Below are positions 31,686 through 43,812 of a DNA stretch of 64,000 nucleotides, piece after piece (the stretch's first letter is position 1; the number at the start of each line of letters is the position of its first letter). This DNA comes from Haematococcus lacustris (lineage: Eukaryota; Chlorophyta; Chlorophyceae; Chlamydomonadales; Haematococcaceae): positions 2,287,476 to 2,351,475 of the forward strand of contig JASKMD010000005.1 of NCBI GenBank assembly GCA_030144725.1, written 5' to 3'. The notes below the pieces were generated by a model. It did no database searches, was not told the DNA's origin, and saw only the letters and a program-made list of their open reading frames with translations. The position numbers and the translations under genes were made by a program.

Positions 31686-34600
31686 TCACAGCACTGCGGG
31701 CACTGGCACAGCAGCAGGGTCAGTAGGGGAGGCACCACCCAGCCGCCCTCCCGTCACCCCAGAGGCGTGACCAGCTTCTGGCCCCGCCCCGCCCCGGCTG
31801 CTGTCTCTTCGGATGCCTGGTGTCCCCCCACTGCCTACTGACAGCACCTGGCTGGGGGTGGAGGGGCCAAGGGAGGAGCTGGGGTGGGGGGGCTCTGGGG
31901 CGACACGGCTGCTGCTCTGGCTGCCCCGGGGGAGGGACCGGGCAGAAGGCACACGCTGGGCTGAGCCACGGCTGGGGGAGGTGCTGGGGGAGGGTAAGGT
32001 GGAGGCGATCTGCACCCCCATCCGCTGCCTCCCCTCCCCCAGGGGGTGGGATGGGGCAGGGGCAGAAGGGCGGACAGGGGCGGGGGGGCCACCAAGCCAG
32101 GCACGGAGCCTAGCCATTGGCACGGGGGGAGTGCTGGCAACGTGATCCGCAGGCAGGGGCATAGGTCCCGACGCTGGCAAAGCAGGGGGGGCAGGGGGTG
32201 GGGGGGGTGGCGTAGGTGTTGGCTGAGGGGGTGGGGTCCGGGCTGCAGCCCGGGAGCGAATGGGCAGGGGGGAGTGGAAGGGGTCGCCCACGTCCTGGTA
32301 GGTGCCCCAGGCGCTGGCCCCTATCCCTGTAGGGCCCCCTTCACTGGTGGTTGAGGCGGTTACACTACCAGGGGGAGGGGTCTGTGCTTGCAGCACCAGG
32401 GCTTGCTGCTGAGCAGGTGACAGCTGGTTGAACCTGGACAGGGCGGAGGTGGCGGCAGCAGCAGGGTCTGAGTCAGGGGAAGCGGCTGCCGCCCCCTCCC
32501 CTGCTGGCCCTCTGCTGCCTGCTCCAGGGCTTTGGGCCTCCAGGTCAAGGGAGGCAGCAGCCCGGGCAAGGTTTGGCCCGACAGTGGCTGCACCGGCTGC
32601 TGCAGAGTCCTGCCCAGTGGTTGCTGGTGGGTGGGGGGAGTGTGAGTGGGAGGGAGTCATACCCAGCAGGCGGGTCAGGCGCAGGGTGATGCGTTGGCTG
32701 TAGGAGGGGGGGGAGGAGGGGGAGGAGGTGGAGGGAGGGGGGGGGGCGGATCGGGAGGGGGCCACCATGACCCTGCCGCCTAGGCCTGTCTCATCAGGCA
32801 CATAGATCACGGTGAGTTGCTGGCTCTCAATGGCAGCAGCGGCGGCATTGGCAGCGGCGTCTTGGGCGTCCAGCACTGACTGCAGGCAGGGGGGCAGGGG
32901 TGGGGGGTAAGGAGGGCAGGGGGGGAGACAGGAGAGGAGCAGGGAGAGGGGAAGGGGGCAGGGCATGGCCAGGGCAGGGTTAGGCCAGGGCAGGGCATGG
33001 CAAGGGCAGGGTTAGGCAGGGCACAAGAGCAGGGCAGGGCAGGGCAGGGCAGGGCAGGGCAGGGCAGGGCAGGGCAGGGCAGGGCAGGGAAAGGAGCAGG
33101 TTGCGCCACACTTCCTAACATGCATCTTGCCCTGCCCTTCACTCATCACCTTGGCCAGGCCTCCCCTCCCTTCCACCTCCTTTCCCTGTGCCCTGCCTTC
33201 TGCCCCTAACCCCCTCCTTTCCCTGACCCCTACTCCTCAAAGGCCCCCCTCCCCCTCCCCCTTGGCCCGGCTGCTCCCCCCTCCCCCTCACCTGTGGCAC
33301 CAGCACTTCACGGCACACCGGGCAGGTCTGGTGCTGTGACATCCAGTTGTCAATGCAGGGCATGTGGAACTCGTGGCTGCAGGGCAGCTTGCGCATGGCG
33401 TCCCCCGCCTCGTACTCACACAGGCAGACCGGGCAGCTGGGGGCCTCCTCACCCACTCCACCCCCTGCCAGCCTGGTCCCCGGCCCCACCCCGCTGTTGG
33501 CCCCCTCCCCCTGGCCCCCCTCCCGAGCCATCGCCGACTGGTGAGCAGCTACAGCGGCCGCCCGGGCAGCGGCAGCAGCAGCGTCCAGATCGCTAGGCCG
33601 GGGTTTGCCCACCAGCTGGCTGGGCTCCCTGCTGCTGCCGCCCCCCTCCCCGCCCTGCCACACCTCAGCTGAGGCCCTTGGCGTTCCTGCAGCCCTGGCT
33701 GCGTCAGTGGGGGAGGTTGGGGCTGTGGCTGTTGCCCCAGGGCCTGTCCCTGATGTGCGGGGGGGGGAAGCAGCAGTGGCGACTGCAGCGGCAGCAGCTG
33801 CAGCCATGGCGGCGGTGGCGGCGGTGGTGGCTGCAGCAGCAGCAGCAGCCTGGAGGGCCAGGCGGTCTGACTGAGAGCGGGGCAGGCGGGTGGGCCCCCC
33901 ACCCTCCACTGCACCTGCTGGTGCACCGTCTGCTGCTGTTGACCCAGTGGGGGGGAGGGAGGGAGGGGGGCAGGTGGCGGCAGTGGGGCTGGGGGTGTCA
34001 GGGGGGGTGTACTTGTAGGTGGGGAAGGTGGCCACCACTGAGGCGGGCACCCCTGTGGAGCGGGGCATGATCTGCAGCAGCAGGGGGGAAAGCGATGGCA
34101 GGCAGCAGAGCAGGCAGCAGAGAAGACGTCAGAGGCACCCCAGGTAGGCAGCTGCAGCACAGGCAGTGCACAGCAGGCAGTGCCCTGTGGGCGCTGCAAT
34201 GGCTGTGCAGGGGGAAGGGGGCAGCAAGTCAGGGCAGTCTGACACCCTCAGGCTGGGGTCAAGGCACGCCCAGGACAGCATTCACACCCTTGTCGGCCAG
34301 TGGATGGGGTTGCCTCAATTGACCCGGCTGAAGATCCTGAAGCTCAAGGTGTGGAGGGGGTGGAGGAGGCGGGGGTGTGCCATGGCAGGCACTGTGGCAC
34401 GTGCTGGCTGGTGGGTAGAGCTCACTGCAGGCCAGGCCGTATCGGCTGGCGGGCTTACTGCAGACTGAGCTGGGGGAGGCAGGAAGGTGGCTGGAAGGTG
34501 GCCAGAAGGTTGCAAACTATGGTGACTGATCTGGTGGCCCCCTACCCTCCCTGCCCACCTCTCCCACCAGCACAGCCATGCTGCCTGCCTGCAGCCCTCT

Positions 34601-37600
34601 GCCACAGCCCCGCCCCACCCCTCCCACCCCTCCTGCTGACCAGCTATGCACTGCCTACAGCAGCGGGAGCCAGGCCATACCTGCAGCAGCCGCCGGCCAT
34701 CCACGGTGACAAGCTCGGTGCCACCACCATTAGCTGCCACCCATGAGGCCATGCCCCTCGACCTGTGAGGATGGAAGTGGGTGTGGGGTGTGTGTGTGGG
34801 GGGGGGGGAGGGGCAGCTGACTACCATAACCCAGGACATGCCAAGTCAGGAGAAGAGCCAGGGTCAAGGCCTCAGGGTAGGGGTACGGCAGGTATGGTCA
34901 GGGTGGGGAGGGTGAGGGCCAAGGTGAGGGTGAGGGGGGGGAGGGTGGGCCATCCAGCCATCATAGCAGCAAGCCAGTGTAGGCCAGCGTGTGAGAGCTG
35001 ATGAGAGTGATACCCCATGAGTAGTTCATAATAGAAATAACTACAACAATAAAAATGACAATTGATAATGACAATATTTAATATGACAATAACAACAAGA
35101 ACAACAACAATGATAATAATAACTCATACCCCTAGAGGTGCAGGCACCAGGCGTTCATGGCTGCGTCCACACATCGGGGCCAGGCACCCTTGCCCACACT
35201 GAACACCATGGACAGCCAGCATGGCAATGACAGCTTACACGGAGCACTAGCAAGACCGCTGAACAGGAACAGCCGCTGCACAGCCTCCCTGCAGAGCCTG
35301 TACCCCCCCGACCTGTGGCCTGCGTTCCTGCACAGCCTGTATTCCCCCGGCATCATGGCCCTCAGCCCCTGGCTGCTGCCCCTGCACCCAGGCTGCCGCC
35401 CCCTGGCCACTGACCTGCGTGCCAGCAGGTAGCGCTTGCAGAGGGTGAGGGCCAGGCACAGCACCACTGCTGACGTGATGCCCAGCACCACACTCATGTC
35501 TGCAGCAGCAGGGGGGGCATGGCTTCTGGGGCAAGGGTGGCAGGGCCTCAATGTCTGTCAAGGGTGTCAGTGGCAGCAGAGGGGCTTAGCAATCGTCAAC
35601 CCTTCCCCTCCCCGCCCTTTCCATATCTCCACCCCTTGGCCCAGATCAGCCCCCCCCCCTGCCGTGGTGTGTTGCTGTCCCCCCTCTCTAACCCTGACGC
35701 TCACAGGGGTGCAGCCAGACGGTGCTGGTGCCGGGCACTGCCAGGTCCAGCTGGTAGGTGTAGAAGGAGCTGCGCAGGTAGTCGCTGTTGTACAGCCCCA
35801 GCACCAGCACGCTGCCCTTGGTCAGCTCAGTGCCGGAGATCTGCAGCGCGCCAGGCGCAAGGAGGGGGCAGGTGGGTGCAGCCAGGGGCCAGGGCTATGC
35901 AGGCCAGGGGGAGGGGGAGGGCGGGGGGGAGGGGGAGGTCCAGGTGGAGGGGGCAGGGCGGTTCAGGTGGGGTTGAGGCTGTGTGGGCCAAGGGTAAGAG
36001 GGGGGGGCCATAGGCGGGACTACGCCAGTGGAGTGGGAGGGTGGAGGAGGCAATTGAAGTGTGAGGTGTGCACAGCACAGGGTGGCGAGTCTAGGGTGCA
36101 GTGTGAGCAGGTGTGAGAGCTGGAAGGTGGGAGGTGGAGGTAGAGGGTGGACGTAAGGTGTGGTGGGGTAAGGTGTGCACAAGGGGGCAACCTGGATGGT
36201 GGAGGGTGGGCATAGGAGGTGGATGGTGCTAGGGTGCAGGACGGGGAGAGGCAGGAGGGGCAGGCCTGGCAGGCAAGGTCCAAGCACATCATTGGCAGCA
36301 TGACAAAGGTTGCGCTAGTGCCAGGGCTAGTGCTGGGGATGACGTGCTAGGTGCAGTGCCGACCTGGATTTGATTGGTTGTGGAGCGCAGCACAAAGGTG
36401 GTGTAGAACAGCTGCCAGCCGCGTCTGAAGGGGTTGGGGCTGCTGTAGTCTGCCTGGCGGGGGTACTGGTTCTGCACAGCCAGGCCAGGGGTCAGCAAGC
36501 ACGCCAGGGGTCACGAGGCAGTCCCGGGGTCAGGAGGCAGGCCAGGGTTAGGCAGGTAGGGTCAGGGGGTCAGGAGGCAGCCAGGGGGTCAGGAGGCAGG
36601 CCAGGGTTCACAAAGGGTACCCCATCTCTCGTGTTCTCTTGTTTCTTCACCAAAAGCATCGCATCCCGACATCTGGAATCACCCACCCCCCAATCACCAC
36701 CTGTGCCACCCTGCTTGCATCTGCTTCATGCCGTGCTGCCCTGCCCTGCCCCCTGCACCAGCCCAGGCTGCCCTGTCGCACCTCGTCCAATGTCATGAAG
36801 GCGTTGACCAGGGACAGGGGCCCTGCTCCCCCACCATCTTGAACCTGCCAGCCCACTGTCAAGCTGTCCATGCTGCAGCCAAGGGGGGTGGGGAGGGGTG
36901 GGGTGGGGTGGAATGGGGTGGGGTGGAATGGGGTGGGGTGGAAAATGAGGGGTGAAGTCATGTCAGGCTGTGGGTCAGGTTGTAGCCTCCCCCCTACCTA
37001 CACTACACCCAGCCCTCCCTGACCCTTCCTTCACCCCTCTTCCTCTCCCCCCCCTTCCTCCCTCCCTCCCTTGCCCCCTCCCTCCCTTGCCCCCTCCCCC
37101 TCACACCCCCCTCCCCCTCACACCCCCCTCCCCCTCACACCCCCCTCCCCCTCACCCCCCCCATCCCCTCACTTGTAGCTGAAGAGGCGCGCATCCAGCT
37201 GCAGCACATAGTACATCCACTGGCCTGCCGGCAGCATGCTGTTGAACTGCTGCTGGCTGCTGGGCACGATCACTGGCTGCAGCTGGCCCTCACAGGTCAG
37301 GCCGCCGTAGGCTGCAAAGGGCGGAGGTGGCAAGGGAGGGGGAGGAGGGAGCAGGCCTGTGAAGAGGTGGTAGGTGGCTCAATAGGTAAGGAGCAAACAG
37401 CTGTCACAAGCGCAGTGGAAAGCAGATGAGCAGGGGGCAAGGTGTGGGTGCAGCTCACGTGGACCCCCCAGGTGCCCCCTTGACCATACTCACCAGAGGG
37501 GGAGGCAGGCAGGCAGAGTACGGGGCAGTCCTGCCCCTGGCCTGATCACATAGTGTGCCGAACAGGCCAATGGGGGGTGAGGTCAGAGCAGTGTGTGTGC

Positions 37601-40600
37601 AGTGAGCAGCCTGTGTGTGTGTGTAGGAGGTGAGGTCAGAGCAATGTGGGTCAGAGCAATGTGTGTCAGAGCAATGTGTGTCGGAGCAGTGTGTGTGGGG
37701 TAAGGTCAGAGCAGGGGGGGCGGGCGCTGGGTGCACTCACGCGGGGCGCACTTGCAGATGAAGCTCTGGGAGGCGTCCTGAGGCACGGGGGAGGAGGAGG
37801 CGCTGTAGGAGGCCGTGGGCTGCAGTCTGGGGTCCACGCAGGTGCCGCGCCCATTGCAGGCCTGGAAGCAACGCGTGCCATGCGTGTCATGGTATGGGTG
37901 GGATGGGGTGCAGCGCGGATGGGGTGGCGGGTGGGGTGCGGGGGTAGGGTGGCAGGGGTCTAAGACGCTTCTGGGGCTAGGGGACCTACTAGGGTCAGGG
38001 GGAGCTGAGTCCTGAGGGGCCAGGGGTGTGGGGGGGAGGGTCTGCCAGGGGACAGGGCCCAGGTGGAGGCTGGAGGGTGGGAGGCACTGCCGGGTGATGG
38101 GTGCGTCACCCTGCCCTGCTCAGGCACTACAACCTGCTCCATGTGCCCTGCTCCCCTGCCCACCACCCTGCCCTCCTTGGCCTGCCCCTGCCTGCCCACC
38201 CATCCAGGCAGGTGATGGGTCCTGGGATGGATGGGGTGCGGCTCAAGGGTCCTGGGATCAAGATATGTTCACCGGCACTGCATCCATGTGCCCTGCTCAC
38301 CACCACTCTCCTGGGCCTGCCCTGCCTTACCCACTCCCCTGCCCTCCACCCTGCCCCTGCCTGCCCTCCCAGCTGGGCACCCACCGCTGGGCAGAAGAAG
38401 GGCTGTGAGGGGGTGCCCCACTGCACTTTCAGGCTGAGGGTGGCGCTGCGGCCCTGGAAGCGTGCGTCATTGTTCAGTACGCCAATGTAGAAGGAGTAAC
38501 CAGTGGTGGTGAAGTCACGGCGGAAGATGTAATGGTAGGCCTGACGCAGGGCAGGGCAGGGGCAGAGGCAGCATCTTATGCACTTGCCTTGGCCTTGCCT
38601 CGCCTGGTGGCCGCAATACAGCTTGCAAACTCGTCGCCAGGGTCCACACCACCACCTTGACTGCACTGCTGCCCTACTAGGCGTGGCTGGGCCTCACCAC
38701 CAAGTAGCCCCACTCCCTCGGCACCATCTTCATCACACACCCCTCCTTGAACAGGAAACCCCACAACACCTTTGCTGCACTGCTGCCCTACAAGGGCAAC
38801 ATAACAATAAAAGGAGTTGCCACTAGCACTGCAGCCGCCGCCGCAGCTGAGAACAAAGAAGTTGCAGTTGAAATGAGGGGCAGGGGTGGGGGGTATGGCG
38901 GCATGGCAGTAGGACAGTGCCCCAGACCCCTTGGGTGCCTGGCTGCTGACCTGCTGCAGGTAGTAGGACTTGAGGTCGGCTCGGCTCACTACATCTGCAA
39001 AGCTGCACACCAAGGCAAGGCGGCGGGCAGGATGTGTGGCAGGCAGAGGTTGATGCAATGCCGAGCGGCCAGGGGCGACAGCCAGAAGGCAGGCGAGGGC
39101 CAACAGCCAGCAGGCAGGCGAGAGGAGGGGTGCCCATGACATTTGGCGAGAGCACACAACAGAGTTGGGCAGGAAGTCAACAGTATGACAACTTTCTGTA
39201 GAATGGGCCTAGGGGTAGCAGGTCAGACAGGTGGGCGGCTGCTGCCCCTCAGCCAGCCTCACAAGGGCACGTTGCCATCCGCGGTGTTGTTGGGCTTGAG
39301 CAGCAGCAGAGGGTCGCCACCGCCCTGGGCAGCGTTGCGGAACAGCTCCACCAGCAGGGTCTGGGACGTCATGATGCCCTGGGGGAGGGGGGGCACCTGC
39401 ACCCAGACCATGTGGCACAGCTCAGGGGGACCATGCCTGGGCTGTGACTGGTCTGGGCTGAGCTGGGCCTGGGCTGGGCTGTGGAGGATAGGATTGGTGA
39501 AGACTGCCCTAACCCTCCCTGCCACTGCCCTTCCCTGCCACTGCCCTTCCCTGCCGCTGCCCTTCCCTGCACCACTCATGACCCTACCCAGCCAATCACC
39601 TACTGCACAGCTGGTCCTGGCCCTACCGTGATGGTGAAGTAGGCCCAGGCAGCAGAGGGCAGCTGCACCAGGCTCTGCGTCTCCCCGTTGTTCATGCGCA
39701 CCACACGCAGGTCACAGCCGTAGTTGCCATATCCCTCTGCACACCGGCACACCGGGCTGGTTGGGTCCTGGGGGTCGGCCTGCAGCCAGTAGGCAGGGGG
39801 AGGGGTGGTGGGGTGTGCTGGACTGTGGGCAGAGATGGCTGGAGGGTTTCATGGCTCCAATTGGGCTTTGATGGGCTCCTCGTGGGGGCTTTGATTGTGG
39901 CTTTAATTGGGCTCTAAATGGGGCTGTGGTTAGAGCTTTGATTGGGCTTCAGCTGATGAAATGGATGAGGACCAGCAGGAGTCTGATAGGTAGAGGTCAT
40001 CAGGGTAGGAGCTGAGCTGTGGTGCCCCTGCCTGCTGCACTGCACTGTTGCCAGCTGCTGGCCAGACCTGGATGCAGGTGCCGGTGTTGGTGGCTGTGCT
40101 GTTGTTGCAGGGTCCATTGGCAGGGTTGGGCCGGGGGCAGGGGATGGCGCTAGCTGGCACGCAGGTGGCGCGGATGCGATACCCCCCATATGTAGTGGGG
40201 GTGCCGTTGCCAGAGCGCGCAAGGTTGGCTACGGTGACCCACCTGGGCAATACAAAACGGTGTGTACTGCTTCAGCGTAAAGACAGTGAAAGAGGGGACA
40301 GTGTGACGCAATGAGGGGCCACCGCAGATGTTGTGGCAGGGCTGAGAATGGACAGGCAGCGCACGGATGGTGCAGTCAAGGTATGCAAGCTGGGGCAAAC
40401 TGGGGAGACGCAGGAGAAAGCTGCACGCAGAACGCTGACATGGACAAAAATTGACATGGACAAGACGCATGCATGGGAAGGAGGTAAGGTCAAGTCAGGC
40501 CCTGCCTCCCTGCTCTGATCCACAAGCTGCTGATCAGTAATTGTATGGTGTAGTAGGGTGGTGAGGTGGTGACCTCAGGGTCCCATACTCTCCCACCGCC

Positions 40601-43187
40601 ATGTCAAACCAGAACCAGACATGTATGCCCCATCACTGGCCTGCCCCCGGTGAGACTCAGCCATGCAGGGAATGTGGCCCTGACCCTGACCCCTGGCTCT
40701 AATCCCTGGCCCACACCCCTGGGAAGTGCAGCTCCTGCACCGGCCAACAAGCTTAGCCCCTGCACCTGACCCTGGCCCTGGCCCTGGGCAACAAGCTCCG
40801 CCCCTGTTCTAGTGCCCTGTGGACCCTGTGCAGCTACACCTCACCACACAGGGTAGGTGCCATCTGGGTTGGGTGCGGTGATGTTTGGGATTAGCAGGCG
40901 GTGGTAAGAGCGCTGGTACTTGTCAGCCATGGCGTCCATGAACGTGCCTGTGTTGCCTGCAGCGCAGCCCAAGGCAGGCAGGGCCAGCTGAAGGCAGTGC
41001 ATCCATCAGTGAACGGGAAACAGACCGGCCTGGGTGCCTCCCTCAGTCATGGCCGTCAAGTCAGGGAACACATGCATGGGTGCATGCAAGCATACGCGAG
41101 CATGCGCACATGAGCGACCAACAAGCTCAGCCCCTGTGCTTGTGCCTAGAGATCCATGGGCCGCCTGGCAGGGTGTCAGGTGGCAGGCTAAGGTGGCAAA
41201 GGTGAGTGGCCAAGGTGGCAGGCTAAGGTGGCAGACCCTTCCCATGCCACAGCCCACCAGGATCAGAGCCGTTGACAGAGAAGTACACGCCGTTGTTGAG
41301 CGGGGGGTTGGGGTAGCTGCCGCCCTGGGCGTCAGTGCTCATCTGCACACGCCAGGGTGTAGCCAGTGGGGAGCAGCAGCTGTGGAGGATAGCAATAGCA
41401 GCAGGCGGCAGCAGTAGCTGAAAGCAGCAGCAGCAGGCAGGGACAGCAGCAGGCAGTGGGAGCCAAAGTGGTGGGGCAGGGCAGCATGAGTGTAAGGCTT
41501 TGCTGCGGCTGCGTTGAAGGAGGCTGGCTGGCCTAAGTAAATGGCCTAATGGGAAGCTGCTTGGTAAGTCTGCAGGCCAAACCCTGGCATATCAGGAAAC
41601 ATGTCTTCAGCGCCAGCTGCCCATGCAGGCCTTGCAGGTTCCCAGGGCCAGGGCCAGGCCCCAGCACCACACTCACCCGTGGGGGGTCGTTCTTAGCGGC
41701 CAGGAAGAACTGATCGTCGATGTAGCGCATGCTGTCCAGCACTGGCGCACCACCACCCAGCTGCATGCGGTAGAACTCCAGCAGCAGCCACCTGAGGCGA
41801 GAGCACCAGAGCCTCAGGCGATCAGGGACACCCTGACCACACGTTGAATTGTTTCCCATGACACCGCCAATGAAGCAATGTCATACAGTGTCATCGCTTT
41901 CCATGCACACACTCCTGCATAGCTCCCCCAAACCCTCCCACCTACCCCCATGCGGCTGTATGCTTGTCTTTATGCTGTGTCAGTGGCGCTGCCTTGCTTG
42001 GCCACCTTGCTGGCTAGTCTGCCTGCAGCTCATGTGATGCTCCAGTGCTGGCGCTCACAGCTATGTGGTTGGCTCGCACCCTTCCTTGCTGTTGCCTCAT
42101 CCCTTTCTCCGCACCACACCCCCTAACCCAGCTGGCTCAACTTCTTCCTTGCTGTTGCTTCACCTCTTGCTGTTGCTTCACCCTTGGCCCACCCCCTTGG
42201 ACCCCCTCGCCCCTGCCCCCAGCAGCTCACCTGTCAGGACCCACACAGTCATAGTCTGATGACATGTAGGTGTTAGGGTTCAGGCTCCATGCCTGCGCGT
42301 CAGCAACACAGCTGCGTCCCCTTCTCAGCACTCATGGCCAGTCAGGAAGCAAGCGGCTTGGGGCAGCCCCTGTGTCACCTGTGGCCCCCAGGCTGGCTGA
42401 ACAGCCATCAGCAAAGGTACACCAACCAGCACCACGGACCACACAGCCCGTGCCACGGGACTCAGTTACGGCCAGGTAACTATCACCACGAGTCTAACTG
42501 ACATAGGTTCAGACTGAGACCGAGATAGACTGAGAGAGTAGGCAGCCTTAGCTAGGTGTGTGGCTGCAAACAACGACATGAATGGCTGGCTGCATGTGAT
42601 GCAACTGCTCTTGCACTGAAGCCTCTTTCACAACATTCTGATTGCCATTGTGTGCATGCCCTGGCAAGCACTGGTCCAATGCTATGGCCTACGCTGTCAC
42701 GCCCAATGAGGCTCCCAAGCCTTACCCCACACTTGACACGGTACTACTGCTGGCTATATCAACAGCTTGACAGCAGACTAAAATGGCGACGGGGCCCTGG
42801 GCAATGTATGGAGTGCCCTAGGCAATTCACTGAGGCTGCCCTTTCAGGCAAAAGGCACTTGCAAATGCATGGCCTTGCACATGGCACCCCAGACCCACGT
42901 GGCAGGTGAGCGGCTGAACCGTAGACGTGAAGGTGTTGAGGGTTGAAGTCAGGTTAGTGACATCGGTGTTTAGCTCTAGACGTCTCCCGCGGTCCATAGT
43001 TGAAGCGCATGTCACCAGTCCTTGCTGACAGTAGGCGCACACTGCAGACACGCAAAGCAAGAGAGGCATGCCACGTCGCGCAAACGGGGCGCATGTGGCG
43101 AACCAGCTTAGGTTCGCACAGTTTCAGAGTCGCACCCGCTTGCAAGAGCACCACTACAAACACCAGCAATCTCCGTGATATGAGCAT
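31686..43187 (-). CDS. Large membrane protein with EGF-like modules and cytosolic RING-H2 (putative E3 ligase)
   Basis: Many-exon gene; 5' exons are tentative. A start at 43187 gives a signal peptide (MLISRRLLVFVVVLLQAGA). Recognisable exons near 42240, 41700-41795, 41263-41345, 40850-40960, 40070-40245, 39627-39770 and 39260-39380 encode secreted-type sequence with Cys pairs and Asn-x-Ser/Thr sites. Two similar extracellular modules follow, each starting with an EGF-like hook (VCRCAEGYGNYGCDL; FICKCAPAYGGLTCEG) and each containing a YIGVLNND/VLGLYNSDY strand. Exon 35499-35415 encodes one transmembrane helix (VVLGITSAVVLCLALTLC). Exon 34071-33292 contains the RING-H2: CPVCLCEY, CSHEFHMPCI, CPVC, all eight ligands present. 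The final exon 32879-31686 is Ser/Pro-rich. I infer a receptor-like ubiquitin ligase; partners are unknown. It could instead be two genes split near 39150-39260. Confidence 0.7.
33031..33088. repeat. (AGGGC)n microsatellite in an intron
   Basis: About eleven AGGGC pentamers lie in the intron between the RING exon and the last exon of the EGF/RING-H2 gene. Degenerate copies flank it from about 32960. Confidence 0.9.
37060..37165. repeat. C-rich tandem array in an intron
   Basis: Units resembling CCCCCTCACACCCCCCT and CCTCCCTTGCCC are repeated several times, purely pyrimidine-rich, just before the acceptor of the next minus-strand feature. Intronic. Confidence 0.8.
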
Positions 43188-43812
43188 GGCTTAGCCACAC
43201 ACGCCAGAGTGTCGCAAATACTCCAGCAGTGCGTGAAGCTATCTTAACAGCGCCGTCGTGCTCACGCATACCAGCGGAGAAACTCTCAACCATAAACCAC
43301 AATTCTACGCCGTTGGTTTCCGGTGAATGTCAGCATTGGGCCGGTGTCACTGAGGCTAACGTATGTGTTAGGATCCGCTTGCTATCAATGTCCTATAGAA
43401 TACCGTGCACACGTGGGGGATCGAAGCAGGTGTGGAGCTAGGCAATAGCTGCCAGACCTGTTCAATCTGACCTCAAGGATGGTTTAGTCTTAGCTTGCTG
43501 CTTGAGGAAGGTTAAGTATTTGGGGGAGATCCAGATGCATATCCAAGTGCATATGCCAATGTGGCGACGCCTCTTGTCGAGAGCACCTTGATGGTCAGGA
43601 TCTGTTCGCTACATACTCAACCTGTCGAGCCCTTACCATGTCCACGACTGCTCTGTTGCAATGTACCGCACATCGTGCCATTGTCCTGCCCCTCTTCATT
43701 TCCTTCGCCATGCAAGCACCGGCCATGTCACACTTGTCACTCCTGTTCACTCTCCAGTCATACACACTCCACTCCCTCAGCCCTGCATCCACTATGCTGC
43801 AACCCCCTCATA

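Noticed and set aside
38940..39142. Separate gene starting MSWAPLLSPACWLLALACLL with a good signal peptide
   Set aside because: The exon FADVVSRADLKSYYLQQ has a strong acceptor just before it, and the domain duplication is only complete if exons on both sides belong to one gene. Kept as an alternative, not called.
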